Below are positions 1 to 6,829 of a DNA stretch of 24,202 nucleotides, piece after piece. Each line of letters begins with the position of its first letter. Positions within the stretch are counted from its first letter, which is position 1. This DNA is from DASYQD01 sp036005845 (GTDB lineage Bacteria; Acidobacteriota; Thermoanaerobaculia; Multivoradales; JAIOJS01), in the NCBI GenBank assembly GCA_036005845.1, contig DASYQD010000013.1:1-24202 (forward strand). The letters are read 5' to 3'. Below the pieces are notes generated by a model. The model ran no database searches. It was not told where the DNA came from and was given only the letters and a program-made list of their open reading frames with translations. The position numbers were made by a program, and so were the translations under genes.

Positions 1-293
1 GCCGCGCCGGCGGCGCCGGCGCCGCGGGCGAAGCCGGTGGCGCGGCTCGCGGCGGCGGCGCGGGCTCGTTCGGCAGCCGCGGCGGTGCCGCCGGCGGCAG
101 CAGCGGCGGCTTCGCGGGCCGCGGTGGCTTCGGCAGCGGCACGCGCGTCTGGGTGCTGGAGCAGGGCAAGCCCGTCGCCAAGTGGGTGCACACCGGCTCG
201 ACCGACGGCCAGGTCACCGAGGTGGTCGGCGGCGATCTCGCGGCGGGCCAGGAAGTGATCGTCGACGTCGCCACCGCTCCGGCGAAGGGATGA
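1..293 (+). CDS. MacA/HlyD-like efflux periplasmic adaptor, C-terminal fragment
   Basis: This is the 3' end of a membrane-fusion (periplasmic adaptor) protein; the start lies left of the window. The frame ends at TGA 291-293. The last ~45 residues, from GTRVWVLEQGKPVAKWV to the end, look like the C-terminal membrane-proximal domain of MacA-type adaptors, which link an inner-membrane ABC transporter to an outer-membrane channel. The preceding ~45 residues are almost entirely Gly, Ala, Arg and Ser, a low-complexity insertion inside or next to that domain. The ATPase gene starts ten bases downstream and the permease follows it, the usual adaptor-ATPase-permease order. The family call rests on this order and the short C-terminal motif. 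An RND-type adaptor is the alternative, made unlikely by the ABC genes. Confidence 0.8.
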   Translation, partial: RAGGAGAAGEAGGAARGGGAGSFGSRGGAAGGSSGGFAGRGGFGSGTRVWVLEQGKPVAKWVHTGSTDGQVTEVVGGDLAAGQEVIVDVATAPAKG

Positions 294-303
294 GCGGACC
301 GCC

Positions 304-1043
304 GTGACGCAACCACGCCTGCGCGAAGAAGAGCTCGAGCCCGCCGGCGGCGATGGCGCAGAACCACTGCTCTCGCTGCGCGACATCACCAAGGTCTACG
401 GCCAGGGCGGCTCCGAGGTGCACGCGCTGCGCGGCATCGACCTCGACGTCCACTTCGGCGAGTTCGTCGCCGTGATGGGCACCAGCGGGTCGGGCAAGTC
501 CACCTGCATGAACCTCCTCGGCTGCCTCGACGTGCCCACCGACGGCCACTACCTCTTCCGCGGCGTCGAGGTGGGCGCGCTCGACCGCGAGCAGCTGGCG
601 CTGCTGCGCCGGCACTACATCGGGTTCATCTTTCAGGGCTTCAACCTGCTGGCGCGCACCTCGGCGCTCGAGAACGTCGAGCTGCCGCTGGTCTACAAGC
701 GGGTGCCGGCGAAGGAACGCCACGAGCGGGCGCGCGCCGCGCTCGCCGCCGTCGGCCTCGCCGGCCGCGAGGCGCACGCGCCGCACGAGCTCTCCGGCGG
801 CCAGCAGCAGCGCGTCGCCATCGCCCGCGCCCTCGTCACCGAGCCGCTGCTGCTGCTCGCCGACGAGCCCACCGGCAACCTCGACAGCCACACCAGCGAG
901 GAGATCATGGAGCTGCTCTCGGCGTTGAACCGCGACCGCGGCCTCACCATCGTGCTCGTCACCCACGAGGCCGACGTGGCGGCGTGGGCGCGGCGCCGCG
1001 TGGTGTTCAAGGACGGCCTCATCGTCGCGCAGGAGACGTCCTG

Positions 1044-1044
<1 letters not shown>
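304..1044 (+). CDS. MacB/LolD-type ABC transporter ATP-binding protein
   Basis: The gene encodes a 246-aa cytoplasmic ATPase that would power the permease downstream. Visible motifs are Walker A GTSGSGKST (residues 59-67), the signature LSGGQQQRVAIARAL, Walker B LLLLADEPTGNLD and an H-loop histidine in VTHEAD. The conserved GNLDSHTSEEIMELL stretch is typical of the LolD/MacB/FtsE subgroup (established family knowledge). It begins with GTG at 304, after an N-terminal extension of about 20 residues before the first conserved strand. Its TGA stop shares bases with the permease ATG (TGATG at 1042-1046), so the two are probably translationally coupled. In E. coli MacB the ATPase and permease are fused; here they are separate. 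The substrate cannot be told from sequence; macrolides, lipids, peptides and siderophores are all known for the family. Confidence 0.93.
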
Positions 1045-2330
<1,286 letters not shown>

Positions 2331-2393
2331 CTGGTCGGCTTCGCACCGGCCGCAGCGGCAATCGACGTGCGGCGAGGTCAGGATTGCGAGAGG

Positions 2394-3233
2394 ATGAGGC
2401 CCATCGATGGGCCGTCTATGAGAGGTTCCGCGAACCACGTGCGTAGCGCGGCCGGGCGAGCTGCCTACGGGATCGTTCTCTGGGTGCTCGCGTTCTCCAC
2501 CCTGGAACAGTTCGCGGAGTTGAACAGCGAGCTCCACAGCCTGACTTCGACGGTCTTTCATTGGCTGGCCGCTCTGTTGGCCATGGTCGCGGCTACGTAC
2601 GAAGCGGTGACGATGAAGGGACTGGCCGGTCTGCGCAGCCTTTGGGAGAGACCTGACCCGATCGACGTGCCTCCGGACCGGAAGTGCACCTGCCGCGTCG
2701 CCGGCAACGATGATCTACAGCGCGTGCGCAGGCTGGCGCTCAAGCGCTACGGCTGGGCCTTCACCTTGCGAGCGCTTCAGCGGTGGCACCGCTGCAATCC
2801 AAAGTGCCTTTTCCTGATGGAGTCGGAAGGGAAGCTGGTCGGTTATCTCGACGCCTTCCCGATCAGCGAGAACGACTACCAATTCCTTCTCGCTGACGGC
2901 CAAGAGCGGCTGATCACGCCACTCGGCGAGGAGGCGGTCACGCCAGCGTCCTCGTTCTACATCGCATCCGTCGTCGTCGACGAAGGCTGGGGCGGCCGCC
3001 TCGCCTATCTCCTCAAGCGCGCCATGACTTTCTACTGCGAGACTTACCCAACCAAGAGCTGGCAGCGCGTCTGCGCGATCGGCTACTCACCGGCGGGGCG
3101 CGCTTTGCTCGAGCAGAAGGACATGAGGCTCGCAGCCGAGGCGGTCAAGGTCCAGATGTACGTCGTGGACCGCGCGCTGCTGCCTCGGCTGGCCAAGCTC
3201 AACCGCAACTTCTGGCAGAAGCTGCTGCCTTAA
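2394..3233 (+). CDS. Membrane-anchored GNAT-like acetyltransferase (putative)
   Basis: The protein is about 279 aa. Two hydrophobic stretches near the N-terminus (around YGIVLWVLAFST and VFHWLAALLAMVAATY) suggest a membrane hairpin. From about residue 90 the sequence resembles a GNAT fold: a segment with LFLMESEGKLVGYLDAFPIS (strands 3-4), then SFYIASVVVDEGWGGRLAYL, which resembles the acetyl-CoA-binding motif A (V-V-x-x-x-x-x-G-G/R-x-x). The C-terminus has the YSPAGRALLEQKDM pattern common at GNAT ends. The start is uncertain: GTG 2367, ATG 2394 and ATG 2418 are all in frame, and 2394 has an AGGA about 10 bases upstream. The substrate is unknown. Codon and base use is slightly less GC-biased than the transporter genes. 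No operon link is visible beyond shared strand. Confidence 0.65.
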   Translation: MRPIDGPSMRGSANHVRSAAGRAAYGIVLWVLAFSTLEQFAELNSELHSLTSTVFHWLAALLAMVAATYEAVTMKGLAGLRSLWERPDPIDVPPDRKCTCRVAGNDDLQRVRRLALKRYGWAFTLRALQRWHRCNPKCLFLMESEGKLVGYLDAFPISENDYQFLLADGQERLITPLGEEAVTPASSFYIASVVVDEGWGGRLAYLLKRAMTFYCETYPTKSWQRVCAIGYSPAGRALLEQKDMRLAAEAVKVQMYVVDRALLPRLAKLNRNFWQKLLP

Positions 3234-3295
3234 CAGCGACAGAATCTCGAAGGCACAGCATTAGCATAGGCGCACGCGCCGAGGAGGAGGGACAC

Positions 3296-3697
3296 ATGGC
3301 GACGAAGAGAGCAGCCAAGAAGACGACCAAGCGGAGCACGAAGAAGCCGGCGAAGCGATCGGCGGCCAAGAGCCGGTCCGCGAAGAGGCCGGCAGCGCGG
3401 AAAGCGCCAGCGAAGAAGAGCGCGTCGAAGAAGACCGCCACCAGGAAGAGCGCCGCGAAGAGGACGCCGAGGAGGCCGGCGAAGAAGGCCGCCGCCAAGC
3501 GGCGCGCGACCACGACGCGGCCGAAGACCAGCGGCGCGAAGAAGGTCGTCAGCGCGGCGACCGACGGCGCGAGGAAGGTCGTCGGCGCGGCGGCCAGCGG
3601 CACGAAGCGGGCCGTCGGGGCCGCCGTCGACACGGTCACGGACGCCGCGAAGAAGGTGGTCGACACCGTCGCTCACGTCATGCCGGGACACGACTGA
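3296..3697 (+). CDS. Lysine/alanine-rich histone H1-like DNA-binding protein
   Basis: This is a 133-aa, extremely basic protein. Residues 1-75 are built of AKK, KRS, KKP and KRP units, like the disordered tails of bacterial histone H1-like proteins and eukaryotic H1. Residues ~78-128 are less basic and form three amphipathic repeats (GAKKVVSAATDGARKVVGAA, GTKRAVGAAVDTVTDAAKKVVDTV), which are probably helical. It would be expected to bind DNA or RNA through charge and influence chromosome compaction. A strong Shine-Dalgarno run (GAGGAGGAGG, 3281-3290) precedes ATG 3296. The gene stands alone and is followed by a GC-rich hairpin into whose 3' edge the mobile element has inserted. Its length and composition support the class, not a specific orthologue. 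Confidence 0.75.
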   Translation: MATKRAAKKTTKRSTKKPAKRSAAKSRSAKRPAARKAPAKKSASKKTATRKSAAKRTPRRPAKKAAAKRRATTTRPKTSGAKKVVSAATDGARKVVGAAASGTKRAVGAAVDTVTDAAKKVVDTVAHVMPGHD

Positions 3698-3706
3698 CCC
3701 GTGGTG

Positions 3707-3737
3707 GCGCGCGCCGTGCCGGCGAGCCGGCGCGCGC
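3707..3737 (+). terminator. GC-rich hairpin after the H1-like gene
   Basis: A perfect 10-bp stem (GCGCGCGCCG at 3707-3716 with CGGCGCGCGC at 3728-3737) has an 11-base loop. It lies ten bases after the H1-like stop codon, where a transcription terminator would be expected. No T-run follows today, because the inverted repeat of the mobile element begins at 3738, so any original tail has been displaced. Confidence 0.5.
3730..3737. repeat. Candidate 8-bp target-site duplication, left copy
   Basis: GCGCGCGC directly abuts the left terminal inverted repeat, and the same eight bases directly abut the right one at 7219-7226. Duplications of 8-9 bp are usual for the IS1 family. The octamer is palindromic and GC-only, so chance extension of the inverted repeat cannot be excluded. 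Confidence 0.5.
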
Positions 3738-3764
3738 GGTAGTGTCCTAGTTAGTTTCGGCCCG
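3738..3764 (+). repeat. Left terminal inverted repeat
   Basis: This begins GGTAGTGTCCTAGTTAGTTT and is identical over 21 bases to the reverse complement of 7198-7218, then continues as GGCCCG with a one-base gap. It marks the left end of the element. Outside it, GCGCGCGC extends the symmetry only because that octamer is itself palindromic. Confidence 0.9.
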
Positions 3765-3768
3765 GCTC

Positions 3769-3796
3769 TTGACTCTCGCACGCGCGGCGCTAGCCT
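3769..3796 (+). promoter_or_regulatory. Promoter of the KGGKARA-motif gene; probably leaderless
   Basis: TTGACT (3769-3774) and TAGCCT (3791-3796) are separated by 16 bp. The -10 ends six bases before ATG 3803, so transcription would begin at or next to the start codon. No Shine-Dalgarno is visible. The same -10 to ATG distance occurs at the transposase and ribbon-helix-helix genes in this element. Confidence 0.45.
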
Positions 3797-3802
3797 GTGC
3801 CC

Positions 3803-4030
3803 ATGACCAAGCGCCCGGCCCGCCCGCGCGATCCCAACCTGCTCGCGCGGGACGTGTTCATGGAGCTGGTCGGCGAGCGGCCGAAGACGGCGCCGCCGGA
3901 GCCCGTCAGCGCCCGCGAGGCGTCCAGGCGCGGCGGCAAGAAGGGCGGCAAGGCACGGGCCGACGCCATGACGGCAGAGCAGCGCAGCGAAGCGGCCAAG
4001 AAGGCCGCTAGCGCCCGCTGGAAGAAGTAG
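3803..4030 (+). CDS. Small basic protein with C-terminal KGGKARA motif
   Basis: This 75-aa protein is rich in Arg, Lys and Ala. The N-terminal half (RPRDPNLLARDVFMELVGER) looks like an ordered helix. The C-terminal half has KKGGKARADAMTAEQRSEAA followed by KKAASARWKK, a short motif I recognise from many small bacterial proteins (GGKARA..LTPEQR.E.AKKAA.ARW) whose function I do not know. GTG 3797 is an alternative start, but ATG 3803 fits the promoter placed exactly upstream. It is the first passenger gene inside the left inverted repeat. A nucleic-acid-binding role is plausible from its charge but is not shown. Confidence 0.65.
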   Translation: MTKRPARPRDPNLLARDVFMELVGERPKTAPPEPVSAREASRRGGKKGGKARADAMTAEQRSEAAKKAASARWKK

Positions 4031-4066
4031 GGCGCCGCCGCCCTGTCCTAAGATCCCCCACAGTCC

Positions 4067-4142
4067 AAGGCGCGGCTAGGAAGTCGCGAGCCGAAAAGCC
4101 GGCGCCCCACAGCCGGCCCGCCGCGCCGCCTTTCCCTTCTTT
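4067..4142 (+). terminator. Structured region with pyrimidine tail (terminator or attenuator)
   Basis: AAGGC-GCGGC (4067-4076) can pair with GCCGC-GCC-GCCTT (4120-4132) with a three-base bulge, enclosing an inner stem GCCGGC (4098-4103) / GCCGGC (4112-4117). TTTCCCTTCTTT follows and runs straight into the GTG of the next gene. It could terminate the upstream gene or act as a 5' regulatory structure of the downstream one. GC richness makes chance stems easy. Confidence 0.3.
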
Positions 4143-4772
4143 GTGGGGTTGCGCCGTGGGGGGTGCGAGCTGGCGAGACGGCGGCGGATTCAGGACAAGC
4201 GCACGGAGTTCCCGTGCGACTACCCCGCGCTCCTAGTCGAGCTACAGACGGCGCTGGCCGCTGGCGATGCCGTGAGCGAGGACAGCGCAGCCGACCTCAT
4301 GGCGAGCCGTGCGGGCGAGACGGAGGAAGACCGCGAGAGCATCGCCCGACACCTGCGCTACCTGCTGGCGAAGAAGCGGAAGGCAGCGCCGCCGCAAGCG
4401 GCGTCCAAGCTCGTGACCGTCGCCACTCCTGGCCTCGGCATGCTGCTCGAAACCTTGTCCGAATGGATGAAGGCAATGGACCGCTTGGTGCCTCTGCTGA
4501 CTACCGCGGAACAACAGGAGGTAGCTGCCGAGAAGGCCGCCAAGGTGCGACGGGTGATCGAAGCGCGGATACGAGAGCTGTCAGCGGTGCCACAGGACGA
4601 CGCGGTCGCCGCTGCCGCGAGGCTCCTGGAAGGCGGAGTCGACGATTCGGTCACTCCGGCGGGTCTTGTTCAAAGCGAGCGCGACAGGCTCGACGGCCTT
4701 CTTGACCGCGTGCGCGACCTCCAGGGCAGAATCGACACCCAGGGACCGATTATGGGATGGCGCGAGTTCTAG
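4143..4772 (+). CDS. Hypothetical passenger protein, ~209 aa
   Basis: I do not recognise this protein. The frame is open from GTG 4143 to TAG 4770-4772. It is mostly helical in appearance, with acidic and Ala-rich helices, a central stretch with hydrophobic positions (LGMLLETLSEWMKAMDRLVP), and C-terminal heptad-like segments (RDRLDGLLDRVRDLQGRI) that could form a coiled coil. No cysteine clusters, membrane segments or catalytic motifs are evident. The start is weak: no Shine-Dalgarno is visible, and GTG or TTG codons are the only choices near the 5' end. Codon use is less GC3-biased than that of the chromosomal genes, consistent with acquisition. It sits between the KGGKARA gene and the palindrome cluster and could be a regulator of the element; that is speculation. 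Confidence 0.5.
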   Translation: MGLRRGGCELARRRRIQDKRTEFPCDYPALLVELQTALAAGDAVSEDSAADLMASRAGETEEDRESIARHLRYLLAKKRKAAPPQAASKLVTVATPGLGMLLETLSEWMKAMDRLVPLLTTAEQQEVAAEKAAKVRRVIEARIRELSAVPQDDAVAAAARLLEGGVDDSVTPAGLVQSERDRLDGLLDRVRDLQGRIDTQGPIMGWREF

Positions 4773-4779
4773 GCAGGGC

Positions 4780-4848
4780 GGGGATATCCCCTTCATGCTG
4801 TCGAGGGGATATCCCCTCCCCGGTCAAACGAGCCGAGGGGATATCCCC
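4780..4848. repeat. Three copies of the 12-bp palindrome GGGGATATCCCC
   Basis: Exact copies lie at 4780-4791, 4805-4816 and 4837-4848, with start-to-start spacing of 25 and 32 bp. Two copies share flanks CGA...TCC. They lie in the noncoding stretch after the 209-aa gene and upstream of the transposase promoter. Perfect twofold symmetry in triplicate suggests binding sites for a dimeric protein. I could not match the motif to a known regulator. Confidence 0.9.
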
Positions 4849-4885
4849 TCCGGCCGTTTCCGCCGCCCCTGTTATCAGTAGATCC

Positions 4886-4902
4886 GCCGAGGCAACCTCG
4901 GC
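4886..4902 (+). other. Short hairpin GCCGAGG-CAA-CCTCGGC
   Basis: A perfect 7-bp stem with a three-base loop, 37 bases after the last GGGGATATCCCC copy. It is followed by AGAATTCCCCC, so it lacks a T-run and is not a classical terminator. Confidence 0.4.
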
Positions 4903-4924
4903 AGAATTCCCCCAGAAAAACGAA

Positions 4925-4947
4925 CGCCCCGTGGATCAGACGGGGCG
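4925..4947 (+). terminator. Hairpin CGCCCCGT / ACGGGGCG
   Basis: A perfect 8-bp stem (4925-4932 with 4940-4947) and a seven-base loop, followed by CTTCGG. It could end transcripts from the 209-aa gene or be part of an untranslated RNA. It lacks a run of T. Confidence 0.35.
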
Positions 4948-5100
4948 CTTCGGAGAACCAGCGGCGCGGTGTGCCGGGGGCTCTCGCTAGGGGAAGTGTA
5001 CCCCTCCCGGCCGCCGCGTCGCAATACCCGAAAGGAGAAGCGACGTGCTAAGCCATCTGCGAGCCTGTAAGCGCGTTCCGCGCAGCCACTTGAGCCAGCG

Positions 5101-5122
5101 GGGGCGGCTTCGGCCGCCCCTT
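5101..5122 (+). terminator. UUCG-capped GC hairpin upstream of the transposase promoter
   Basis: GGGGCGGC (5101-5108), TTCG loop, GCCGCCCC (5113-5120), then TT. The very stable tetraloop stem sits 23 bases before the transposase -35 box. It is placed to block read-through into the transposase from upstream or from flanking DNA, a common way for insertion sequences to limit their own activity. Confidence 0.5.
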
Positions 5123-5144
5123 GATCGTGGCGTCTAAAACTATC

Positions 5145-5173
5145 TTGACTTTCACGCTTAACTCACGCATAAT
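5145..5173 (+). promoter_or_regulatory. Transposase promoter, near consensus, probably leaderless
   Basis: TTGACT (5145-5150), 17 bp, CATAAT (5168-5173). The -10 ends six bases before ATG 5180, so the mRNA would begin at the start codon. No Shine-Dalgarno lies upstream (TACTC precedes the ATG). The local AT content is far above that of the surrounding DNA. Confidence 0.7.
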
Positions 5174-5179
5174 CTACTC

Positions 5180-6043
5180 ATGGCTAAGGTACTCAGCACC
5201 GCGCAGCGTGCAGCCGTCGTCTCCGCCCTGGTGGAGGGCAACAGCGTCCGGGCGACGGCTCGGCTCACCGGCGTCTCGAAGGACACCGTCCTCAAGCTCA
5301 TGGTCGAGCTTGGCGAGGCGTGCGCCGATTTCCACGACAAGAACGTGCGCGGGCTCGACTCGCAGCGCATCCAGGCGGACGAGGCGTGGTCGTTCGTCGG
5401 CGCGAAGAAGTACAACGTGAAGCCCGGCAAGCGGGCCGAGCAGGGCGATATCTGGACGTGGATCGCGCTCGACGCTGACACCAAGCTCGTGGTCAGCGTC
5501 GTCGTCGGGCCGCGCTCGCCGGGCGCGTGCCACGACTTCGTGCAGGATCTGGCCGAGCGCGTCGTCGGCCGCTTCCAGCTCACCACCGACGCGCTGCGTC
5601 TCTACCAGCCTGCCGTCGAGGCGCACCTAGGCGCCCGCGTCGACTACGCGCAGGTCGTCAAGGTCTATGGCAAAGATCCCGAAGGGGAGCGCCGCTACAG
5701 CCCGGCGCAGTGCCTCAGCACGGAGCGCATCATCATCTCCGGCGACCCCGACCGCGACCACATCAGCACCAGCTACGTCGAGCGGCAGAACCTCACGCTG
5801 CGCATGTCGTCGCGGCGCTTCACTCGGCTCACCAACGCCTTCTCGAAGAAGTCGTACAACCACTTCTGCGCCGTGGCGCTCTACACCGTGTTCTACAACT
5901 ACGCCCGCATCCACACGACGCTGCGCATCACCCCGGCGATGGCGGCCGGTCTGGCGAAGGGGCCGTGGAAGATCGCGGACCTAGTCGCGCTGCTACCACC
6001 GGTCGAGCACAAGGGCGGCCGGCCGAAGAAGGCGGTCGCCTAG
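5180..6043 (+). CDS. IS1-like DDE transposase
   Basis: This 287-aa protein should cut and join the inverted repeats at 3738 and 7218. Residues ~20-45 form a helix-turn-helix (VRATARLTGVSKDTVLKL). A DDE catalytic triad is visible: D67 in QADEAWSFVG, D137 in FQLTTDALR, and E201 in STSYVERQNLTLRMS. The E201 stretch and the following RRFTRLTNAFSKK resemble IS1-family transposases encoded as one uninterrupted ORF, without the programmed frameshift of classical IS1. The reading frame is intact, so the element may be active. Its TAG stop shares the tetranucleotide CTAG with the stop of the convergent zinc-ribbon gene. The family call is recognition from sequence, not a database search. Confidence 0.88.
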   Translation: MAKVLSTAQRAAVVSALVEGNSVRATARLTGVSKDTVLKLMVELGEACADFHDKNVRGLDSQRIQADEAWSFVGAKKYNVKPGKRAEQGDIWTWIALDADTKLVVSVVVGPRSPGACHDFVQDLAERVVGRFQLTTDALRLYQPAVEAHLGARVDYAQVVKVYGKDPEGERRYSPAQCLSTERIIISGDPDRDHISTSYVERQNLTLRMSSRRFTRLTNAFSKKSYNHFCAVALYTVFYNYARIHTTLRITPAMAAGLAKGPWKIADLVALLPPVEHKGGRPKKAVA

Positions 6044-6294
6044 TCGCGCACTCGGAACCGAATGCCCTTCGTCGAAGCGATGGTGACGAACATCTCGCAG
6101 AACGCGCGGGCGGGCTCGGGGTCGATGTTGGCGCCACAACTAGGGCAGGCGAACGGCGTGTCGGCGACAGGGCCGACCGCTGGCACCTCGACGCGACAAG
6201 CGCAGCGGCCGCACTCCAGGCTGATCGCCTCTAACTGCCGCGCCTCGACCATCACGCCCGCTTGCTCCAGCAGCTTGCGCCTCGCCACGTGCAT
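6040..6294 (-). CDS. Small zinc-ribbon protein
   Basis: An 84-aa protein on the minus strand of the element. Two cysteine knuckles, C28-G-R-C31 and C50-P-S-C53 (CPSCGANID), are 18 residues apart and would bind one zinc ion, as in zinc ribbons of nucleic-acid-binding or protein-adaptor proteins. The C-terminus (FCEMFVTIASTKGIRFRVRD) is basic. ATG 6294 was chosen because the similarity-like pattern starts there; the frame is open further upstream but is antisense to the next gene. It is divergent from the ribbon-helix-helix gene, with 63 bases between starts. Function is unknown. Confidence 0.6.
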   Translation of the reverse strand: MHVARRKLLEQAGVMVEARQLEAISLECGRCACRVEVPAVGPVADTPFACPSCGANIDPEPARAFCEMFVTIASTKGIRFRVRD

Positions 6295-6300
6295 GAACGT

Positions 6301-6312
6301 AGCACCGGTGCT
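6301..6312. promoter_or_regulatory. 12-bp palindrome AGCACCGGTGCT in a divergent promoter region
   Basis: A perfect dyad lies six bases before the zinc-ribbon start codon and 46 bases before the ribbon-helix-helix start. Its place between divergent genes, one encoding a dimeric DNA-binding fold, makes it a candidate autoregulatory operator. Confidence 0.4.
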
Positions 6313-6345
6313 GCGGGCGTGTCCACTAGCGGTGCCGCGGTTCGG

Positions 6346-6351
6346 TAGCGT
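6346..6351 (+). promoter_or_regulatory. -10 hexamer TAGCGT of the RHH gene
   Basis: TAGCGT ends six bases before ATG 6358, the same geometry as the other two plus-strand genes of the element. No clear -35 is visible at 16-18 bp. There is no Shine-Dalgarno, so a leaderless mRNA is suggested. Confidence 0.3.
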
Positions 6352-6357
6352 CGGCCT

Positions 6358-6543
6358 ATGGCGAAGCGACCAGCCAAGGCGGCTAAGAAGGCTTCCACGA
6401 CCGGCCGCGGGCTGCTGCGGATCGTGGCCTACATCCACCCGGACGAGCACGAAGCGATGCAGACCTACGCGGAACGGCGCGGCGTCTCGCAGGGCGAAGT
6501 GGTGCGCCGGGCGCTGCGCAAGTTCCTCGGCGTCGAGGACTGA
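6358..6543 (+). CDS. Ribbon-helix-helix (CopG-like) DNA-binding protein
   Basis: A 61-aa protein. A basic N-terminal tail (AKRPAKAAKKAS) is followed by a strand RIVAYIHPDEHEAMQTYAE and two helices joined by RRGVSQGEVVRRALRKFL. This is the pattern of MetJ/Arc/CopG ribbon-helix-helix repressors, which dimerise through the strand and read DNA with it. No toxin gene is adjacent in the same orientation, so it is more likely a regulator of element genes than an antitoxin. The palindrome at 6301-6312, or the GGGGATATCCCC repeats, could be its site. This is inferred from position only. Confidence 0.7.
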   Translation: MAKRPAKAAKKASTTGRGLLRIVAYIHPDEHEAMQTYAERRGVSQGEVVRRALRKFLGVED

Positions 6544-6586
6544 GGCGCCCTGGCTTTGCCCAAGTGTTGAGGCCTTGAGAGCGCGA

Positions 6587-6829
6587 TCAGTAACCCGGCT
6601 TCGCGGGTTTTGCCGGCGGCAGCAACGCGATGACGGTTTGTATGAGGTCTGCCCTAATGCCCACTTTGATGCCGACCTCGGGCGCAATCTCCGCTGCAAG
6701 GTGGCAACGCTCACCTGTGCACTTGATGCTTACATCGCCGATGTTGCACGTGAACGAACCGTCCGCATCTTCTACCCAACTTCCCCCAGAGTCCTGGCAG
6801 CCTTTCTTGAAATCCTCTTTGAATGACAT
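6587..6829 (-). CDS. Small four-cysteine protein, unknown function
   Basis: An 80-aa protein with C11, C28, C37 and C42 in its first half and a GSWVEDADGSFTCNIGDVSI core that reads as short beta strands. The second half (AAEIAPEVGIKVGIRADLIQ) is nonpolar-mixed and the end is PPAKPAKPGY. A good Shine-Dalgarno (GAGGAG, seven bases before the start, on the minus strand) supports ATG 6827-6829, unlike the leaderless plus-strand genes. No signal peptide is present. It could be a metal-binding or disulfide protein. I do not recognise the family. Confidence 0.55.
   Translation of the reverse strand: MSFKEDFKKGCQDSGGSWVEDADGSFTCNIGDVSIKCTGERCHLAAEIAPEVGIKVGIRADLIQTVIALLPPAKPAKPGY

Larger units (their letters stand above)
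4773..5144. other. Noncoding control region of the mobile element
   Basis: About 370 bases without a convincing gene. From left to right it holds the three palindromes, a 7-bp hairpin with three-base loop (4886-4902), an 8-bp hairpin (4925-4947), a short inverted repeat around 4989-5005, a purine-rich AAGGAG site (5032-5037) leading only to a 30-codon frame, and a UUCG-capped hairpin (5101-5120). The density of symmetric elements is high. An untranslated RNA encoded here is possible, but I see no match to a known class. Confidence 0.5.

Noticed and set aside
4757..4990. Plus-strand frame of 77 codons covering the palindromes
   Set aside because: The repeated ISP/DIPSP tripeptides come from translating the GGGGATATCCCC copies; no ribosome site and it overlaps the end of the 209-aa gene.
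5045..5137. 30-aa frame (GTG start) with an AAGGAG upstream, ahead of the transposase
   Set aside because: The ribosome site is good, but the frame runs through the UUCG hairpin, is short, and encodes nothing recognisable. It remains possible as a leader peptide.
4773..5144. CRISPR array or tRNA gene in the repeat-rich noncoding stretch
   Set aside because: Only three short palindromic copies with unequal short spacing, and no cloverleaf with the expected arms.
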